In this document: positions 1 through 11,447 of the stretch, piece by piece
Numbering within the stretch: position 1 is the first letter of the stretch
Layout: the number at the start of each line of letters is the position of its first letter
DNA from: Tipula vernalis
Taxonomy: Eukaryota > Arthropoda > Insecta > Diptera > Tipulidae
Reading direction: 5' to 3'
NCBI GenBank assembly: GCA_958295665.1
Contig: OY282559.1
Coordinates: 264,964,057 to 265,028,056, forward strand
DNA length: 64,000 nt
Program-made: the position numbers and the translations under genes
The notes under the pieces: generated by a model
What the model was told of the DNA's origin: nothing
What the model saw: the letters and a program-made list of their open reading frames with translations, nothing else
Database searches by the model: none

Positions 1-24
1 GACTGCTGACAATCTGGGAGAACA

Positions 25-438
25 ATGACTGGAAGCTTGGAATCACTAGCGGGTCTTAAACAACTGGCTAATTTAGTGAATGGAAAGTTGTACGACCATT
101 TTTATGAGTGTGAACGAATTCAACAAATAGAAATCATAAAGCAGAAAGTCAGTTCCATTCGACCTGATAGAATTTCACTTAAATTCTTTAGCTGCTCATA
201 TTTTATTAATTTGACTGATTAATTTATTTTATCTTAAACTTTTTATTTATTTATAATTTTATCTAAGAATTGAACTGTTATTTTTATGTGATAGTAGAAA
301 TATACATATGTGTATCCCTAAATTTACTTATGCATTTTTTGTTGTTTTTCTCTAAAGCGACCACCTCTTCAAAATACCATTTTCCTCCGGCACGAAGGTG
401 GTCGATTTAAGGAAGTTCCACGTATACATATTCTCTAG
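25..438 (+). CDS. possible two terminal exons of an unidentified host gene
   Basis: Two short open stretches can be joined in phase. Exon 25-147 (41 codons from an ATG, or a continuation from outside the window) is followed by GTCAGT, a possible donor. Exon 358-438 follows a pyrimidine-rich tract ending TCTAAAG, a good acceptor, and reads RPPLQNTIFLRHEGG... to a TAG at 436-438. Both junctions are phase 0 and the intron would be 210 nt. Base composition in both exons is clearly less AT-rich than the surroundings. I do not recognise the protein. The donor is not ideal (AAA before GTCAGT), and an in-frame stop at 7-9 means any upstream coding must enter by splicing. It could be the 3' end of a gene that lies mainly to the left of the window. 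Confidence 0.35.
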
Positions 439-2451
439 ATTACCTAGCCAAAAAACCCAAATCCGTTTAAATCGTTCATTTAATTGTATGTAATGAGATT
501 TCGTTTCAATTTACTAATAACATTTTTAAAAATGTTACTGAAATACATTTTGAAGAGTTCTAAAATGATTGTATTTCAATAACCAATTTTTAAATACTGG
601 TTTTATACTAGTACTGTCGATGTTTCTTTAAACGAGACAAGTCACAGCAATTTATTTCTATTTTTAATAAAATTTCTGCACATTATAATTTAGCGGTCTA
701 CTCTGGTCTACTACATGTCAAATCTACAAAAATCCAATATAATCACGAGTAATTCCAATTGGATTCCAACACGTATACATATGGACAAATTTCTGGAAAA
801 TTTGGTAAAAGCTAGATTATAATTATAATAAAATTTGTTGTAATTCAATTCAATTTAATTGATTAATTTATATTTTTCGGGTGACCAAATGTTGCTGAAT
901 TAAGCCGGTATCTCCAACAATACTCTATCAAAAGTTTACCAAATACCATTGTAGATTGTAGATGCTTTCTAAAGTTTTCAATTAGAACTTGAGAATAAAA
1001 TGTTAACTCTAAAACAAATTTCTATAGGTTTAAAATTGAAAGCCTGTTTAAAACGTTTTTATGGACTGTTTACAGACTAAATTGACATAATTTGGTTCAA
1101 TTTTACAAATCAAAAATTAAACCGTGTACATATATGCTTCATTTACAATGAACGCACGTACAGTCGTACAAATGAAATAAAATCTAATTTTTATATAATT
1201 TATGCGTCGCGCTTGTTTATACATAATCGTAAAAGAAAATTCTAATTATGTCGTGTAGACGTTTTTATTTTTTACAGAACTTCATGGTTTAATTGCATCG
1301 CATTAAAGTTAAGTTTATGGTTTCCTCTATAATAAGCGCGCGTATGTAAATCGCAATAAAATAAATATGTTTTGTTATCTCAGTAATAATTAAAACAGTA
1401 TTATTATTGTATAACATGTGCATTGTACATATTAAACATATGTTTACATGTAGTCATATATGTCTGAGTACATCTACATATGTACATACGAGTATCATAA
1501 ACGTATTGTTAGGTAAGATTAAAATATTTTTCAAATAAAAACACATTTTTTCCTACAAACACCAGATACACATCTTTTACATTATTTAGGAGTTATTACA
1601 CAAAAAAATTAATAATTCTTATAATAAATAAACAAACAAAACATTAATCGATTTTTTTTTCTAAAAATGTTTATTTTCTCGTATGACAAAAACAGATCTA
1701 CTCCTTAAATAATTAATTTTTTTTATTCCGTCAAAAAAGTTGCAAAATAGAATAAATTGTTTACTTCTTTTGATTAAAAATTTGTGAATACCAATGTTTT
1801 CTCCCCTTCGAAAATGTCTATTGAAACAGGTTCATACAAAATACCATCGACTATGGTACTAACGGTATAAGCCTGCAAATTACTAACCTCTTTTAACAGG
1901 TAAAATCGCAAATTCCAGATTTTTAAGAATTTATACATTCTATTGTCTTCTCAGTCAGATGTCTGTCTGTCACTTATTTCTTACAAGCCCAAACGGTTTA
2001 ATTGATTGGTCTGAATATTTTTATCTATCTATTGTCTCCTTTTACTGAAATACTAAACTAAAGAATTAAACTAAACATTTGATTAAAATTTGTACAGACA
2101 CCAAAGTAGTTGATAGTTAGTATGTTTTTGTTAGTAATATATTTTTGTAAAAATAGTTGGCACAAGACAACACTATTTCTAGCTACAAGTTCATTTACTG
2201 CTCAAGTTCCCGCAAGGTTGATTCAGGTTCTTCAAAATAATTCGTAAAATTCAAATTAATTAATTTTAATATGATTATTTATGATACTATTAACTAATTA
2301 TGTTTAAATTTAATTTAATTTCCATAAACAAATTATGAATTAATCTTTAAATGCTACAAATAACTGGAATGTTAATTAATAATCTGTTTCCATTGGCTTC
2401 TTCAGATTTCAGAAACTATTCTGGAAATTTGTTGTTGTAACGTGATTGAAC
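439..2451. other. AT-rich non-coding stretch
   Basis: No supportable gene. The sequence is strongly AT-rich, with dispersed TACATATGT-type motifs (about 1420-1500) and A/T runs. It could be 3' UTR or intergenic DNA following the candidate exons at 25-438. Confidence 0.6.
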
Positions 2452-2531
2452 ATGGAACAACCCAATCACAAAACCTCTCAACAGCCAGAACCCAGTATAA
2501 CGCATCCAACAGTCGCCAAACTAGGTTTCAG
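2452..2531 (+). CDS. possible short first coding exon
   Basis: A locally GC-richer patch (2445-2610) in AT-rich DNA. An ATG in GAACATGG context opens a Q/P/T-rich reading (MEQPNHKTSQQPEPS...) of 26 codons that reaches CAG/GTGTAT, a plausible donor at 2531/2532. A second frame across the same patch is open for 61 codons from 2442. No partner exon is visible and I do not recognise the product, so this is only a composition-based candidate. Confidence 0.2.
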
Positions 2532-2965
2532 GTGTATTTGCCTCAACCCAACCAGTCACTAAACACCCAATTACACACCGATCTGCAAATATCCCCCCAA
2601 AAAAAAACCGTAGTTCATCTGCTATAAATTTTAGATCACTCCATCAATTAATAATTTAAATCAAAAATTAATGCGACAATTAATCCCAGTAAATATTATA
2701 TTAAAAAATAACTTAGTTATTTTTCACTTTTTACTTTTAAATTGATAAAAACTTCCTTATAGTAACAATATTTTAAATTTTATTTCTTGCGGAATTACTG
2801 TTTCCTCGGTTCTGTTCTAACAAGTATTAATAATCCTTAAAATTACAATATTTATATATTTTTCATAAGCTATATTGTTTGGCTCTCCTGATTTTTGTTA
2901 ATATTGTTTATGATGTAGTCGTATATTCTATTCGTCTTTGTGTTAATTTTACCCTGTTACAGTTA

Positions 2966-3480
2966 GCCGAAAGTTTCCAGCCGAAAGTGAAAAGTTGATA
3001 ATGCAGATTATGTTATTGGCATTCCAGCCAAAAATAAATCAGCCTCTAGAGTGTTATGTCTATAGCTACCGCAGGAAAAAAATCAGTTCAAGTTTCCCGT
3101 GGGGGCTATTGACAAGTCACATCAATGCAATAAATCTCCAGACACAGCTCTCTAGAGGCTGATTTTATTCATCCATTTCTTACTTTCGGCTGGAAACTTT
3201 TTTGAATTTTCCGAGATTTCCCACGGGAAACTTGAACTGAATTTTTTTGCTGCGATAGCTATTGACAAGTCACATCAATGCAATCCATCTCCAGACATAA
3301 CACTCTAGAGGCTGATTTTATATAGATTTTCTAATAATTTTTGGAAAATCGAATTTTAAGAGATTTCCCACGGGAAACGAACAGAATTTTTTCATTCGAT
3401 AGCTATTGACAAATCACATAAAAACGATTCAACTTTAGATTTATACTCTAAAGGCTGATTTTATTCCAATTTTGTATATT
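2966..3480. repeat. foldback plus about 150-bp tandem repeat cluster
   Basis: Three direct copies of a unit containing GCTATTGACAAGTCACATCA start at 3105, 3258 and 3402 (spacing 153 and 144 bp). Each ends with CTCTARAGGCTGATTTTA. A further copy with an internal deletion lies in the opposite orientation at about 3020-3105. A perfect 19-bp inverted pair (AAAGTTTCCAGCCGAAAGT at 2970-2988 and its complement at 3182-3200) encloses the inverted copy. The third direct copy is the most diverged. This looks like a remnant of a foldback or tandem-repeat-bearing element of unknown family. Confidence 0.75.
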
Positions 3481-4375
3481 CTTCTGATTTTCCGATATTT
3501 TCTTCGAAGCAAAGTTTTACACGTAAAACTATTTACTAAAATTTTTATTTAAATCCATGTATCCTACGTATCGACGATACTTTTATCGAACAGCATAAGC
3601 GCCAATTTTTGAAATTTGCGTTTTTCATATCATTGAACAGCGCTGATTTTTCGCTATACGACTGTTTACACACTTATCTATTTTTATTACGAAAAAACCG
3701 TTATTTTCTATAAAAATGATCTTACAAAACGCCTAAGCGACATAAATCAGTATTTTACTTCGAGCTAAGCGACTGAACTTGGTAGTAATTTGTAAAGTGG
3801 AAGTGTTGTTATTATTGTCACAATATAATAATTAATTTTAGATGCACGGTAAGTTAAATTGATTTGGAATGATTGTGAAATTGTGGTTTTTTGGTTAAAT
3901 ATAAAAAAAATATTTAAAGTAATATGAAATAAACAGAAATATTAATTTAATTTTGCCAGAAAATATGGTCGTTTGTGTCTTTTCATAAACTTAATGCTAA
4001 ACGCACAACCGACATTAATTCCATAGTAATTTTGGCGCATTTTCTTTATTGTTTTAATCAATTTATTATCAAATTTGAAATATTACAATTTTGCAAGTCA
4101 TTTCTAGACACAAAATATTTCAAGATTATGCAATTTAATTGTTTTTATATTAATTAGTTTTGTTGTATTTTTAAGAATTTATTAACGTTGAATATGGCGT
4201 TTGTGCTATTTGCGATTATCACATAAACGTTATTAACCTTTGTGTCAACACGAGTATCGAATTACTTTTCATTAACACGAGCATACCCTGGTTTGTATTA
4301 AATTGTATAGTGCATTTTATGTGAAAATCTTAAATATTAAACCAATTTTATGGTAATATATGGAAATTTTTAAAT
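3481..4375. other. AT-rich stretch left of the DUF7869-like fragment
   Basis: No gene supported. The motif TAAGCGAC recurs (near 3733 and 3764, with CAAGCGAC near 5300), which may mark non-coding arms of the element whose coding remnant is at 4376-4990. I could not match terminal inverted repeats. Confidence 0.4.
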
Positions 4376-4990
4376 ATGATAGATAGCCGCCAAACGGAAA
4401 ATAAAATTTCGTTTTACTGCGATAATTGTGCTGGCCAGAATAAGAATCGGTATACCATTGCTATGATAAAACATTTTTTATCAATAGCTAAACATATTAA
4501 TGAAATATCAGTTATGTTTCTTATAATCGGTCACACTTATATGCCTGTGGATTCAATGCATGGGGTGATTGAAAAGTACTTAGAAAACAAAATCGTTTGA
4601 TCCTACACAGAATATCCAACGTTAATCAGGATTTCAAGAAACAACCCAAAGTCATATGAAGTACATAACGTGAAATTCAGCGATTTTCATGATTGGATGT
4701 CAATAGTCCCTAAAAATTCTAAAATTAAAAGTGTTCACAAACCTTATAAGGAAATCAAATTGAAGACAATTAAAAAAAATAGAATAAAAAAGTCGAAAAT
4801 ATTTGTGGATACTTACACGGAACCTAATTTAGAAGTAGTTATGAACTACAAACCAGAACTACCTCGGATTGTCTATAATTCCGAATTATCTATTAATATA
4901 AATAAATACTGCGATTTGAACCGTAAAAATATCATTCCCTAGATGTATCACGATGACTATAAACTGTTGCAAACCAATAGTCTATTCGAG
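4376..4990 (+). pseudogene. C-terminal part of a DUF7869-type (RNase H-fold, transposase-like) gene
   Basis: The reading contains FYCDNCAGQNKNRY, then IGHTYMPVDSMHGVIEKYL and YPTLIRISRNNPKSYEV. This is the order seen in the insect protein family annotated as DUF7869, which occurs in DNA transposon-like genes. A better-preserved relative is at 50161-52430 here. The frame is broken by TGA at 4598-4600, at a place where relatives usually have Trp, and by TAG at 4940-4942. Reading continues after that stop as MYHDDYKLL, like the usual C-terminus. The N-terminal half is missing or unrecognisable. It is certainly not functional. The family name is from memory; the homology to the second copy is seen directly in shared motifs. 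Confidence 0.72.
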
Positions 4991-5734
4991 ATGAATTAAA
5001 TGAAACGGATGAAGATGAAAATGAACCGTTAGAATTAGAATTTGACACCTTAATAAAGAACTAAAGACTGTTTGAAGTCTGATATAGAGTCAACAAAGTC
5101 TATATAAAACGTGAATTATTAAATATAGTTATGGAAATGAATTCCATTTATTTATTTTTGTTATTTTTTATTGCAATTTTAAGTGCAATCTTAAAGAATA
5201 TTTTTTTGAAAAGCAAAACTTTGTATTGCATTGAAATAAATACATGAAAAATGCACAAATGACCAAACTGTATTTTCGTTTGTAACCTTAAAACACAACT
5301 GCGCTCAAGCGACAATTTATAAAATTTAATTGCCATGAATACTACCATGAATCAAAAAAATGTTTCAGTCAAATCCTACGTATTTTTAGCCGTAGAATCC
5401 GAATCTGCAATAAAAAAAATGGTTTATATTTTGGTTTCAAAGTTAACCCTCGCCCCACCTACAAGGAGGAGGGGGTGGGTACTAATTTTAACACTATTTT
5501 ATTTTCCCCACGGAATAATTAAATTATGATCCTTACCATTTTTTTCGTAGAGTGCTTATTTTCAGAGATATTTGAGTGTATCAGGTTAAAAAAATCACCC
5601 GGTATATAATTTACTGCTGTCATTACATCTTATTTTATACATATACTCCTGCATCGGTCGGTAGCTTAAGTTTCATGTGTTTTAACTTTTATTCTAATTT
5701 GTTACTATTTTTGTAAGTGGTTTTGTATCCGAGT
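4991..5734. other. non-coding, with a GC-rich patch and a possible mariner-like terminus
   Basis: AT-rich except 5445-5480 (CGCCCCACCT and GGAGGAGGGGGTGGGT). At about 5545-5615 the sequence ends in TTAACCTGATA-like and TATATACCGGGTG-like motifs on the complementary strand, reminiscent of mariner ends. No partner end was found. Confidence 0.3.
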
Positions 5735-6049
5735 CTATTGAACGTTTTTTTTTAATACGTTGCTAATGGTTCTGTTGTATTCTATGCTGATATGTTTTTT
5801 GTTTTTGGTGTTGTCTACATTGGTTAGTGTGGTCACACGTTGTTGATATTGCTTCATTTTTATTCTGCTGTTCATTTTGTCAATTAAAGTTGATCTGTAT
5901 TGGTTCCTGTTAGCTATTTATTTGATTAAATTTAGTTCTTCCTCGTAGTCACTTTTGTCCATTAGTACGTTGTTTAGTCTATTTAACATGTGGTTATACG
6001 CTGATATTTTGTGTTGGTGTGGGTGGTGTGAGTTTGTTGACTTATCATT
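5735..6049 (-). pseudogene. Penelope-like reverse transcriptase, C-terminal fragment
   Basis: On the minus strand a reading of about 104 codons contains HPHQHKISAYNHMLNRL, DYEEELNLIK and IANRNQYRSTLIDKM. This matches the segment after the RT domain in Penelope-like and related proteins, where the RT is followed by a linker and often a GIY-YIG nuclease. One in-frame stop (TAA directly after ELNLIK) and a TAG after KKNVQ break it. No RT catalytic motif or GIY-YIG domain remains. It abuts the presumed left LTR of BEL-B. The assignment rests on motif resemblance only. Confidence 0.5.
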
Positions 6050-6311
6050 TTAACTCATCAACATTACAACGTTTAATTTTTTTTTTGTATCTATTGTGCT
6101 GACACTTAACACTAATTTGTAATAATCTGCATAATATAAATGTTTTTGATTGATACTTTACATTTTGTGCTGACATTGAAAATTTAAAATTATATATAAA
6201 GCATAGCATTGAATAAAATAAAGCAACATTTAAATTGACACTAACTGATTTTATTCTCAATAATAAAAAGACCCCACCCAAATTTACATAAATCCGATAC
6301 AAGGGAAAACA

Positions 6312-6327
6312 TTGGTCCTTCGAGCCA
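6312..6327 (+). promoter_or_regulatory. BEL-B primer-binding site
   Basis: TTGGTCCTTCGAGCC directly follows the CA end of the presumed LTR. The same core (TTGTCCTTCGAGTCGG) follows the LTR of BEL-A at 13382, so two independent elements share the site. Sites of this form are typical of BEL/Pao elements in flies and mosquitoes (from memory). The matching tRNA was not determined. Confidence 0.6.
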
Positions 6328-6469
6328 TTAAAAACAACTGACACCTATTAGAAATACGCCAAGCAACAACCGGTAAATCCAAGTAAAATACCATACTTCA
6401 ACCATAGAAACTGCACCACGAAACACTAGTTCGCATTAAAAATTCTTCCTGCCACTTGCCGCCTAATAA

Positions 6470-6874
6470 TCTTTCTCAAGTACAACCATAAATATAGAAG
6501 AACTGCTAAGAAAACAAGAACAAAAAGCAGAAGAGATACAGCAGCTCATCTCATATTACAAGAAAGATAGAGCGCAGCGGAAAACAAAAACCTATCTTGA
6601 GTGGAAAATCGCAGCGTTGAACAAATCATACAGCGAGTATGTTTATGAAGATAACAAGATTAGAGACTTTCAAAATCCATTGACATCAACACATCAATAC
6701 TTCAAGAACAGAGAAACGGTTTCGATAAGATACACAACAACCATTGAGGATATTTGCCAACGCCTTAACACACCAAGTTTGCCATCCACACCACTTCCAA
6801 CAGCAGATGCAGCAGGAACAAATGAAAAATGTATCCCAATCCCATCAACAACAAGACAACAGAGCATGGGACTT
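6470..6874 (+). pseudogene. BEL-B gag, N-terminal segment
   Basis: Open on the plus strand from 6470 (after a stop at 6467) with no obvious ATG. It reads a Lys/Glu-rich helical stretch (EELLRKQEQKAEEIQQLIS, KTYLEWKIAALNKSYSEYVY) followed by a Pro/Thr-rich linker (TPSLPSTPLPTADAAG). This is the usual architecture of the BEL/Pao gag N-terminal domain. The frame is cut by the left LTR of BEL-A at 6875. Gag continues at 18379, where the reading LEIRLPSVEIPHFHGDYTKW is the segment expected next. Confidence 0.65.
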
Positions 6875-7267
6875 TGTTTGGAAATCGGTTAAGCTGATAT
6901 CTAAAACAAAATTGTAAAATTAGATTAAGTTCAAAACATTAAATGTTTAAAAACTTTTATTATTGTACATACCAAGTAGTTGTCAATCAATTTGAACTTG
7001 AAAATAAAATAATGAATTAATCATGTGAATTGACAGCTAATGGTATACTTATCTTATATCGTTACATAAATTGTTGAATGTAAGTGTCATCACATAATTT
7101 TATTTGATAATTCTGAAACAAAAGAAAACCGAATTAAATTGTAAACATAATAATTGTATTTAAGATAATTTACTTACGTCAATCTTTATTTAGCATTTTA
7201 ACATTCAACACTCTTTCTATAAAATTTTAAGAAATTTGGCATTATCTCTTATTACCAAAAATAAGAG
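6875..7267 (+). repeat. BEL-A left LTR, first part
   Basis: Starts TGTTTGG and matches 17964-18328. The match ends at AAAAATAAGAG (7257-7267), which is the target-site duplication of the I-like insertion. The LTR resumes at 12950. Confidence 0.85.
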
Positions 7268-7592
7268 TTTGTTTGTTTGTTTGTTTTTTAAATTTGCTCA
7301 GGTCAGATCTTTCAATCCATAAGACCAGTGAGTTGAGAAACAGCCCAAAATTTCCAGAGACCACTCAGGGGAGGTTCTGGAGGGTTGAATAAAGTGTACA
7401 AAAACAAATTAGATTAAAAATTAAATAATAAAATGAAAGCATAATTATATAAAACAAAGTTTGATAATTAAATTAGATTAAATGAAAGTTAATAAATAAA
7501 GAATATTAGAGAGAAGATGAAGGATACATATAAAAATAAAAGTTTTTAAAAATTAAATTATACATTATAATTCATTAATTCATAATTTTTAA

Positions 7593-7624
<32 letters not shown>

Positions 7625-7816
7625 TTTTTTTTTTTTTTTGATTTTTTTTTTTTTTTTTTTAAATTTTTTATTTTTTTTTTTTTTTTTTTTAAATTTAGAA
7701 TTAAATTATATAATATTCATAAATCTTAATATTATAATAAAATAAAATAAAATGAAATGATTCCAAAGAAAAATCATTGTGTGAAAAAGTCAATAAAAAT
7801 TAAATGTAGTCTTAAT
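7268..7816 (-). other. 3' UTR of the I-like element with long A tracts
   Basis: Non-coding. At 7590-7690 the plus strand is four blocks of 17-24 T separated by AAA or GA, which would be about 100 nt of interrupted poly(A) inside the transcript 3' UTR. Beyond it 320 further bases lead to the CAAA-repeat end. The internal tracts are not the element's tail because the target duplication lies at 7257-7267. Confidence 0.7.
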
Positions 7817-10800
7817 TCATAGTTTATAATTTATTCTATCCACAAAATCACACAATATTTTATATTCATCCATTTTTTGGTCCTTTAAGATATCTAATAA
7901 GGATTTTCTGTATAAAAGTGGGAAATTATTTCTTATTATATTATATATGACACAATCGTTAATAATATGTTCGTTATCTTCAACGGTGTTACAAATCTCA
8001 CAATTAGATGTAGATTCAAGTCCCAAAAGGAATTTAAATTTCTTGTTAACTGTATGACCAGAGATTAATCTGTAAATTAGCCTGGTTTGGCAGGATGTAA
8101 AATTATAGTTTTTAAATAGGAAAGATGATCTTGGAGAAGGGCAAATTTGTTTATAAAAGTGGCCGGATGAATTACACATTAAAGTGTAGTTTTCCTTCCA
8201 CTTATTATTTATAGATCTGGTGATATCGTTAAATAGGTGTGTGAGAGTTGGTTCGTTATCAAGAAAATGAGTAGGAGAAAAAACTTCTTTTTTTGCTAAA
8301 CTATCTGCTATAGTATTTCTTTTTAAGCCACAATGACCCGGGAACCAATGAATGACAAAATTTTTAATTTGGTTATGGCCGATAGTATCAATAATTTGAT
8401 TTTCGTAGTGTATATTTGTAAAGTGTAATAGAGCCGTTTTTGATGAAATACAAGATCTTTGAGAGTCAGTAATAATGATAATATTATTGTTTTTGATGAT
8501 TAGAGATATAGTAATTCCAATTTTAATAGCAATGGTTTCAATATTTTTAATATAAGTAGGGTTTTTTAGTTGAATGGCAAATTTCCAATTTTTATCCTCA
8601 ACAAAAATTCCAATTTCTGGTTTATTGTTAATTATAGAGCCATCTGTGTAAATTTTTGCGAAATTATTATATTTATTAATTTCAGCCATAGATAATGCAT
8701 ATTGTTCAGAGTGGTTTATAAAATTTTTGTTTGTGATTCCCTCAATATTTGTTATGATGCTAAAATTAGTGGGAGACGTTTTTTTTATGTGAAAAGGTTT
8801 AATTTTGAAAAGAAAATTATAATTAGAATATAAGTCGTTAAGTTTATGAAGAGATCTATTGTTTTTAATGTCGTTACCGATTTTGGAATTATTATATAGA
8901 TTTTTTGAACTATAAATTAGTGATTTTTTAATAAAATCTAGATCTGAAGATGTTTCTAGGGATTTAGATAAAATAGCTGGAATTGGAGTAGTTCTTAAGA
9001 AGCATAGACAAGCTCTCAGACAAGCATTTTTATTAGATTGACAGATATTGATATCTTTTTTATATTTAGTGTCTGTAAAAATATATGTGTATTCAAGTTT
9101 AGATTTAACTATTGCTTTAAAAATATTGATCATTGTTTCAGGATTTACACCTCCATTAAAATGGGTGAGAGTTTTAAGTAAATTAATGGAGTTGGAAATA
9201 TTTGCTTTTAAGTTTGTGTAATGAATTGATAATGAAAGTCTATTTGTTAAGGTTGTACCCAGTATCTTAGTAGTCACTCTTTCTTTTATGTAGATATTAT
9301 TAATTTTTAAATTTAGAGATTTGGAATTATTTTTATTAGTAAATAGTCTTAAAAAATGAGATTTATCAGTGTTAATTTGTAGTTTTAAAGATTGTAATTT
9401 ATTAGTTAATGAGAGTAATGTAGAATCTGTTATTAATTGTAAGTTATCATGATTATCGGCAGAAATTATAATGCAAATATCATCGGCATATTGGAAAATT
9501 TTTGAATCGGGGTTATTGATGTCGTGTAAAGAAGTGGTATAGATATTAAAAAGGGTAGGACTCAAACAGCTACCCTGAGGAATGCCTTTATTAGTGTAAT
9601 GAATGGATGTTTGATTGATATTTTGAATAGATATAATTCTATTTGTAAGAAATTGAGAAATCCAATGTGTAATGTTAATAGGGAAGTTGAAGTTTTTAAA
9701 GGTGTTTAATAAAATATTTTTATCTACATTATCAAAAGCCTTGGAAATGTCAATGTTAACTAAAACAATTTTTTTTTTGATGTTGTTTGAGGGAGATGAT
9801 GAAATTAAACATTTCTACAAAATAGTCAGTAATATCTTTATTTTTTCTAAAACCAAAATTGTAATAATTAAGAATATTATTGGAGATTAAATGATCATTA
9901 ATTCGTTTTAAAATGAGTTTAATGAAAATTTTTGAAAAAATAGGTAACAGACAAATAGGACGGTAGTTAATAATATTTCTATCATCCCTCCCCTTTTTGA
10001 AAATGGCGATTGTGTATGACGTTTTCCATTTTGTAGGGTAAATTTGATTTTGCCAGATGTTGTTGAAATAATTTGTAATAGTATTGATTAGGTTAGGATT
10101 AGAGGATACTAATTGTTTGATGATTTTATATGAGACTTTATCATATCCTGGAGCAGTATTATTTGAATTTTTAATAATATCAAGAATTTCAATGTTATTA
10201 AATTCCGCAGGATTAATAGTAGGATTGAAGTTATTAGAGAGATTATGAGGGGATTCAAAGGAGAAAGGAAAATTGTAATTTATAAAATTAGTAGCAAGTG
10301 TGGGATCTTCTAGGATTCTGTAGTTAGACTGTTTTTTATTTTTAATTTTATTGATGTTGTTCCAGAGATCAGAATTATTAGTTTTGTGATTGATGCTTGT
10401 TAAAAAAATATTCCAAGATTTTTTTTTTCTCTTCTAATTGTTAATTTAAGTTTTTGTATAGATTTTGTTAGTTCAATAGCGGTAAAAAGGTTTTTGTTTA
10501 AATTATAAATGAGTTGTTTGTGTTTTTTTATGTTCCATAGTCTTTGTATAAGATCGTTCCACCAAGGTTTAGGTTTAAAAGTATTTTTACTTGTAATAAT
10601 AGAAGTATTTTCAGAAATTAATTTTTCTAGGTGTTCTTCAATATTGCATTTATCATTAATAGAATTTAGATCAAAGTCTTTCAATACTTTTGACCAGATT
10701 GTGATTTGTTTTTTTTTGATAATAATTTAGTTTAAAGTCAATAAGTATTGGGAGATGGTCACTTCCTAAATTAATTGGATCTACTTTCCATGATAGTTTT

Positions 10801-11402
10801 TCAATTAGATTGATTGAGCACAAAGTAATGTCTAGTGCTGCAGAATTATTTCTGAAAAAATCTTGCCTTGTATGAGATCCGTCATTTAATAAAAAGACAT
10901 TATTAGCAGTGATAATATCTGCAATCTTATCACCCACCCTGTCGTGAGTAGGGGACAATGAACTATCCCAAAGACTATTATGAATATTTATGTCTCCAGC
11001 TATTAAACAGTTATCTAGATTCTGAGTTATAAGATGTTCAAATTCATTAACGATTTCCTGAGGTCTATTAACAGAATTATTATAAAACGATAAGATATTA
11101 AAATTAATGTTTTTAAATTTGAGGTTAATTTTGAAAGCTTGAAAACGGATGTAATGAAAATTTAAATTAATAATTCTCCAAGAAATTTTTTTATGTATTA
11201 AAAAGCCTACTCCGCCAAAACCATCTGGTCTATCATCAGTAATAAGATTATAATTGTTAAAAGTCAAATTACTATTTGGATTTGTCCAGGTTTCAGATAA
11301 AATAACGATATCAATATGATTGGATTGTATATAATGATATAATAGATCTTTATTACTATTTAAACTACGAATGTCAATTTGTAAAATTTTTAAAGGTAAC
11401 AT
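7817..11402 (-). CDS. I-like ORF2: endonuclease, reverse transcriptase, RNase H
   Basis: This is the replication protein of the element: it would nick target DNA, copy the RNA and degrade it. The minus-strand reading starts at 11402 (MLPLKILQIDIRSLNS). The endonuclease contains LSETWTNPN, AGDINIHNSLWDS and a terminal GSDHLPILIDF. RT follows with NYRPICLLPIFSK, VLVNIDISKAFDNVD, GIPQGSCLSPTLFNIY and FQYADDICII. RNase H follows with YTDGSIIN, ITDSQRS and HWFPGHCGLKRN...ADSLAKKE. A Cys/His motif (CEICNTVEDNEHIINDC) lies near the C-terminus. The last 582 codons from 9565 are uninterrupted. Three frameshifts separate the blocks, near 10710, 10420 and 9775, each in a run of 8-10 A/T. Total about 1190 codons, normal for the clade. 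All catalytic motifs I looked for are intact. Confidence 0.88.
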
Positions 11403-11447
11403 AATGGAAGAATAAAATGAAAAATAAAAAACTGGAAAAAGAAAAGT

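Noticed and set aside
5545..5615. mariner terminal repeat (CACCCGGTATA-like)
   Set aside because: Only one end seen; no partner, transposase or TA pair.
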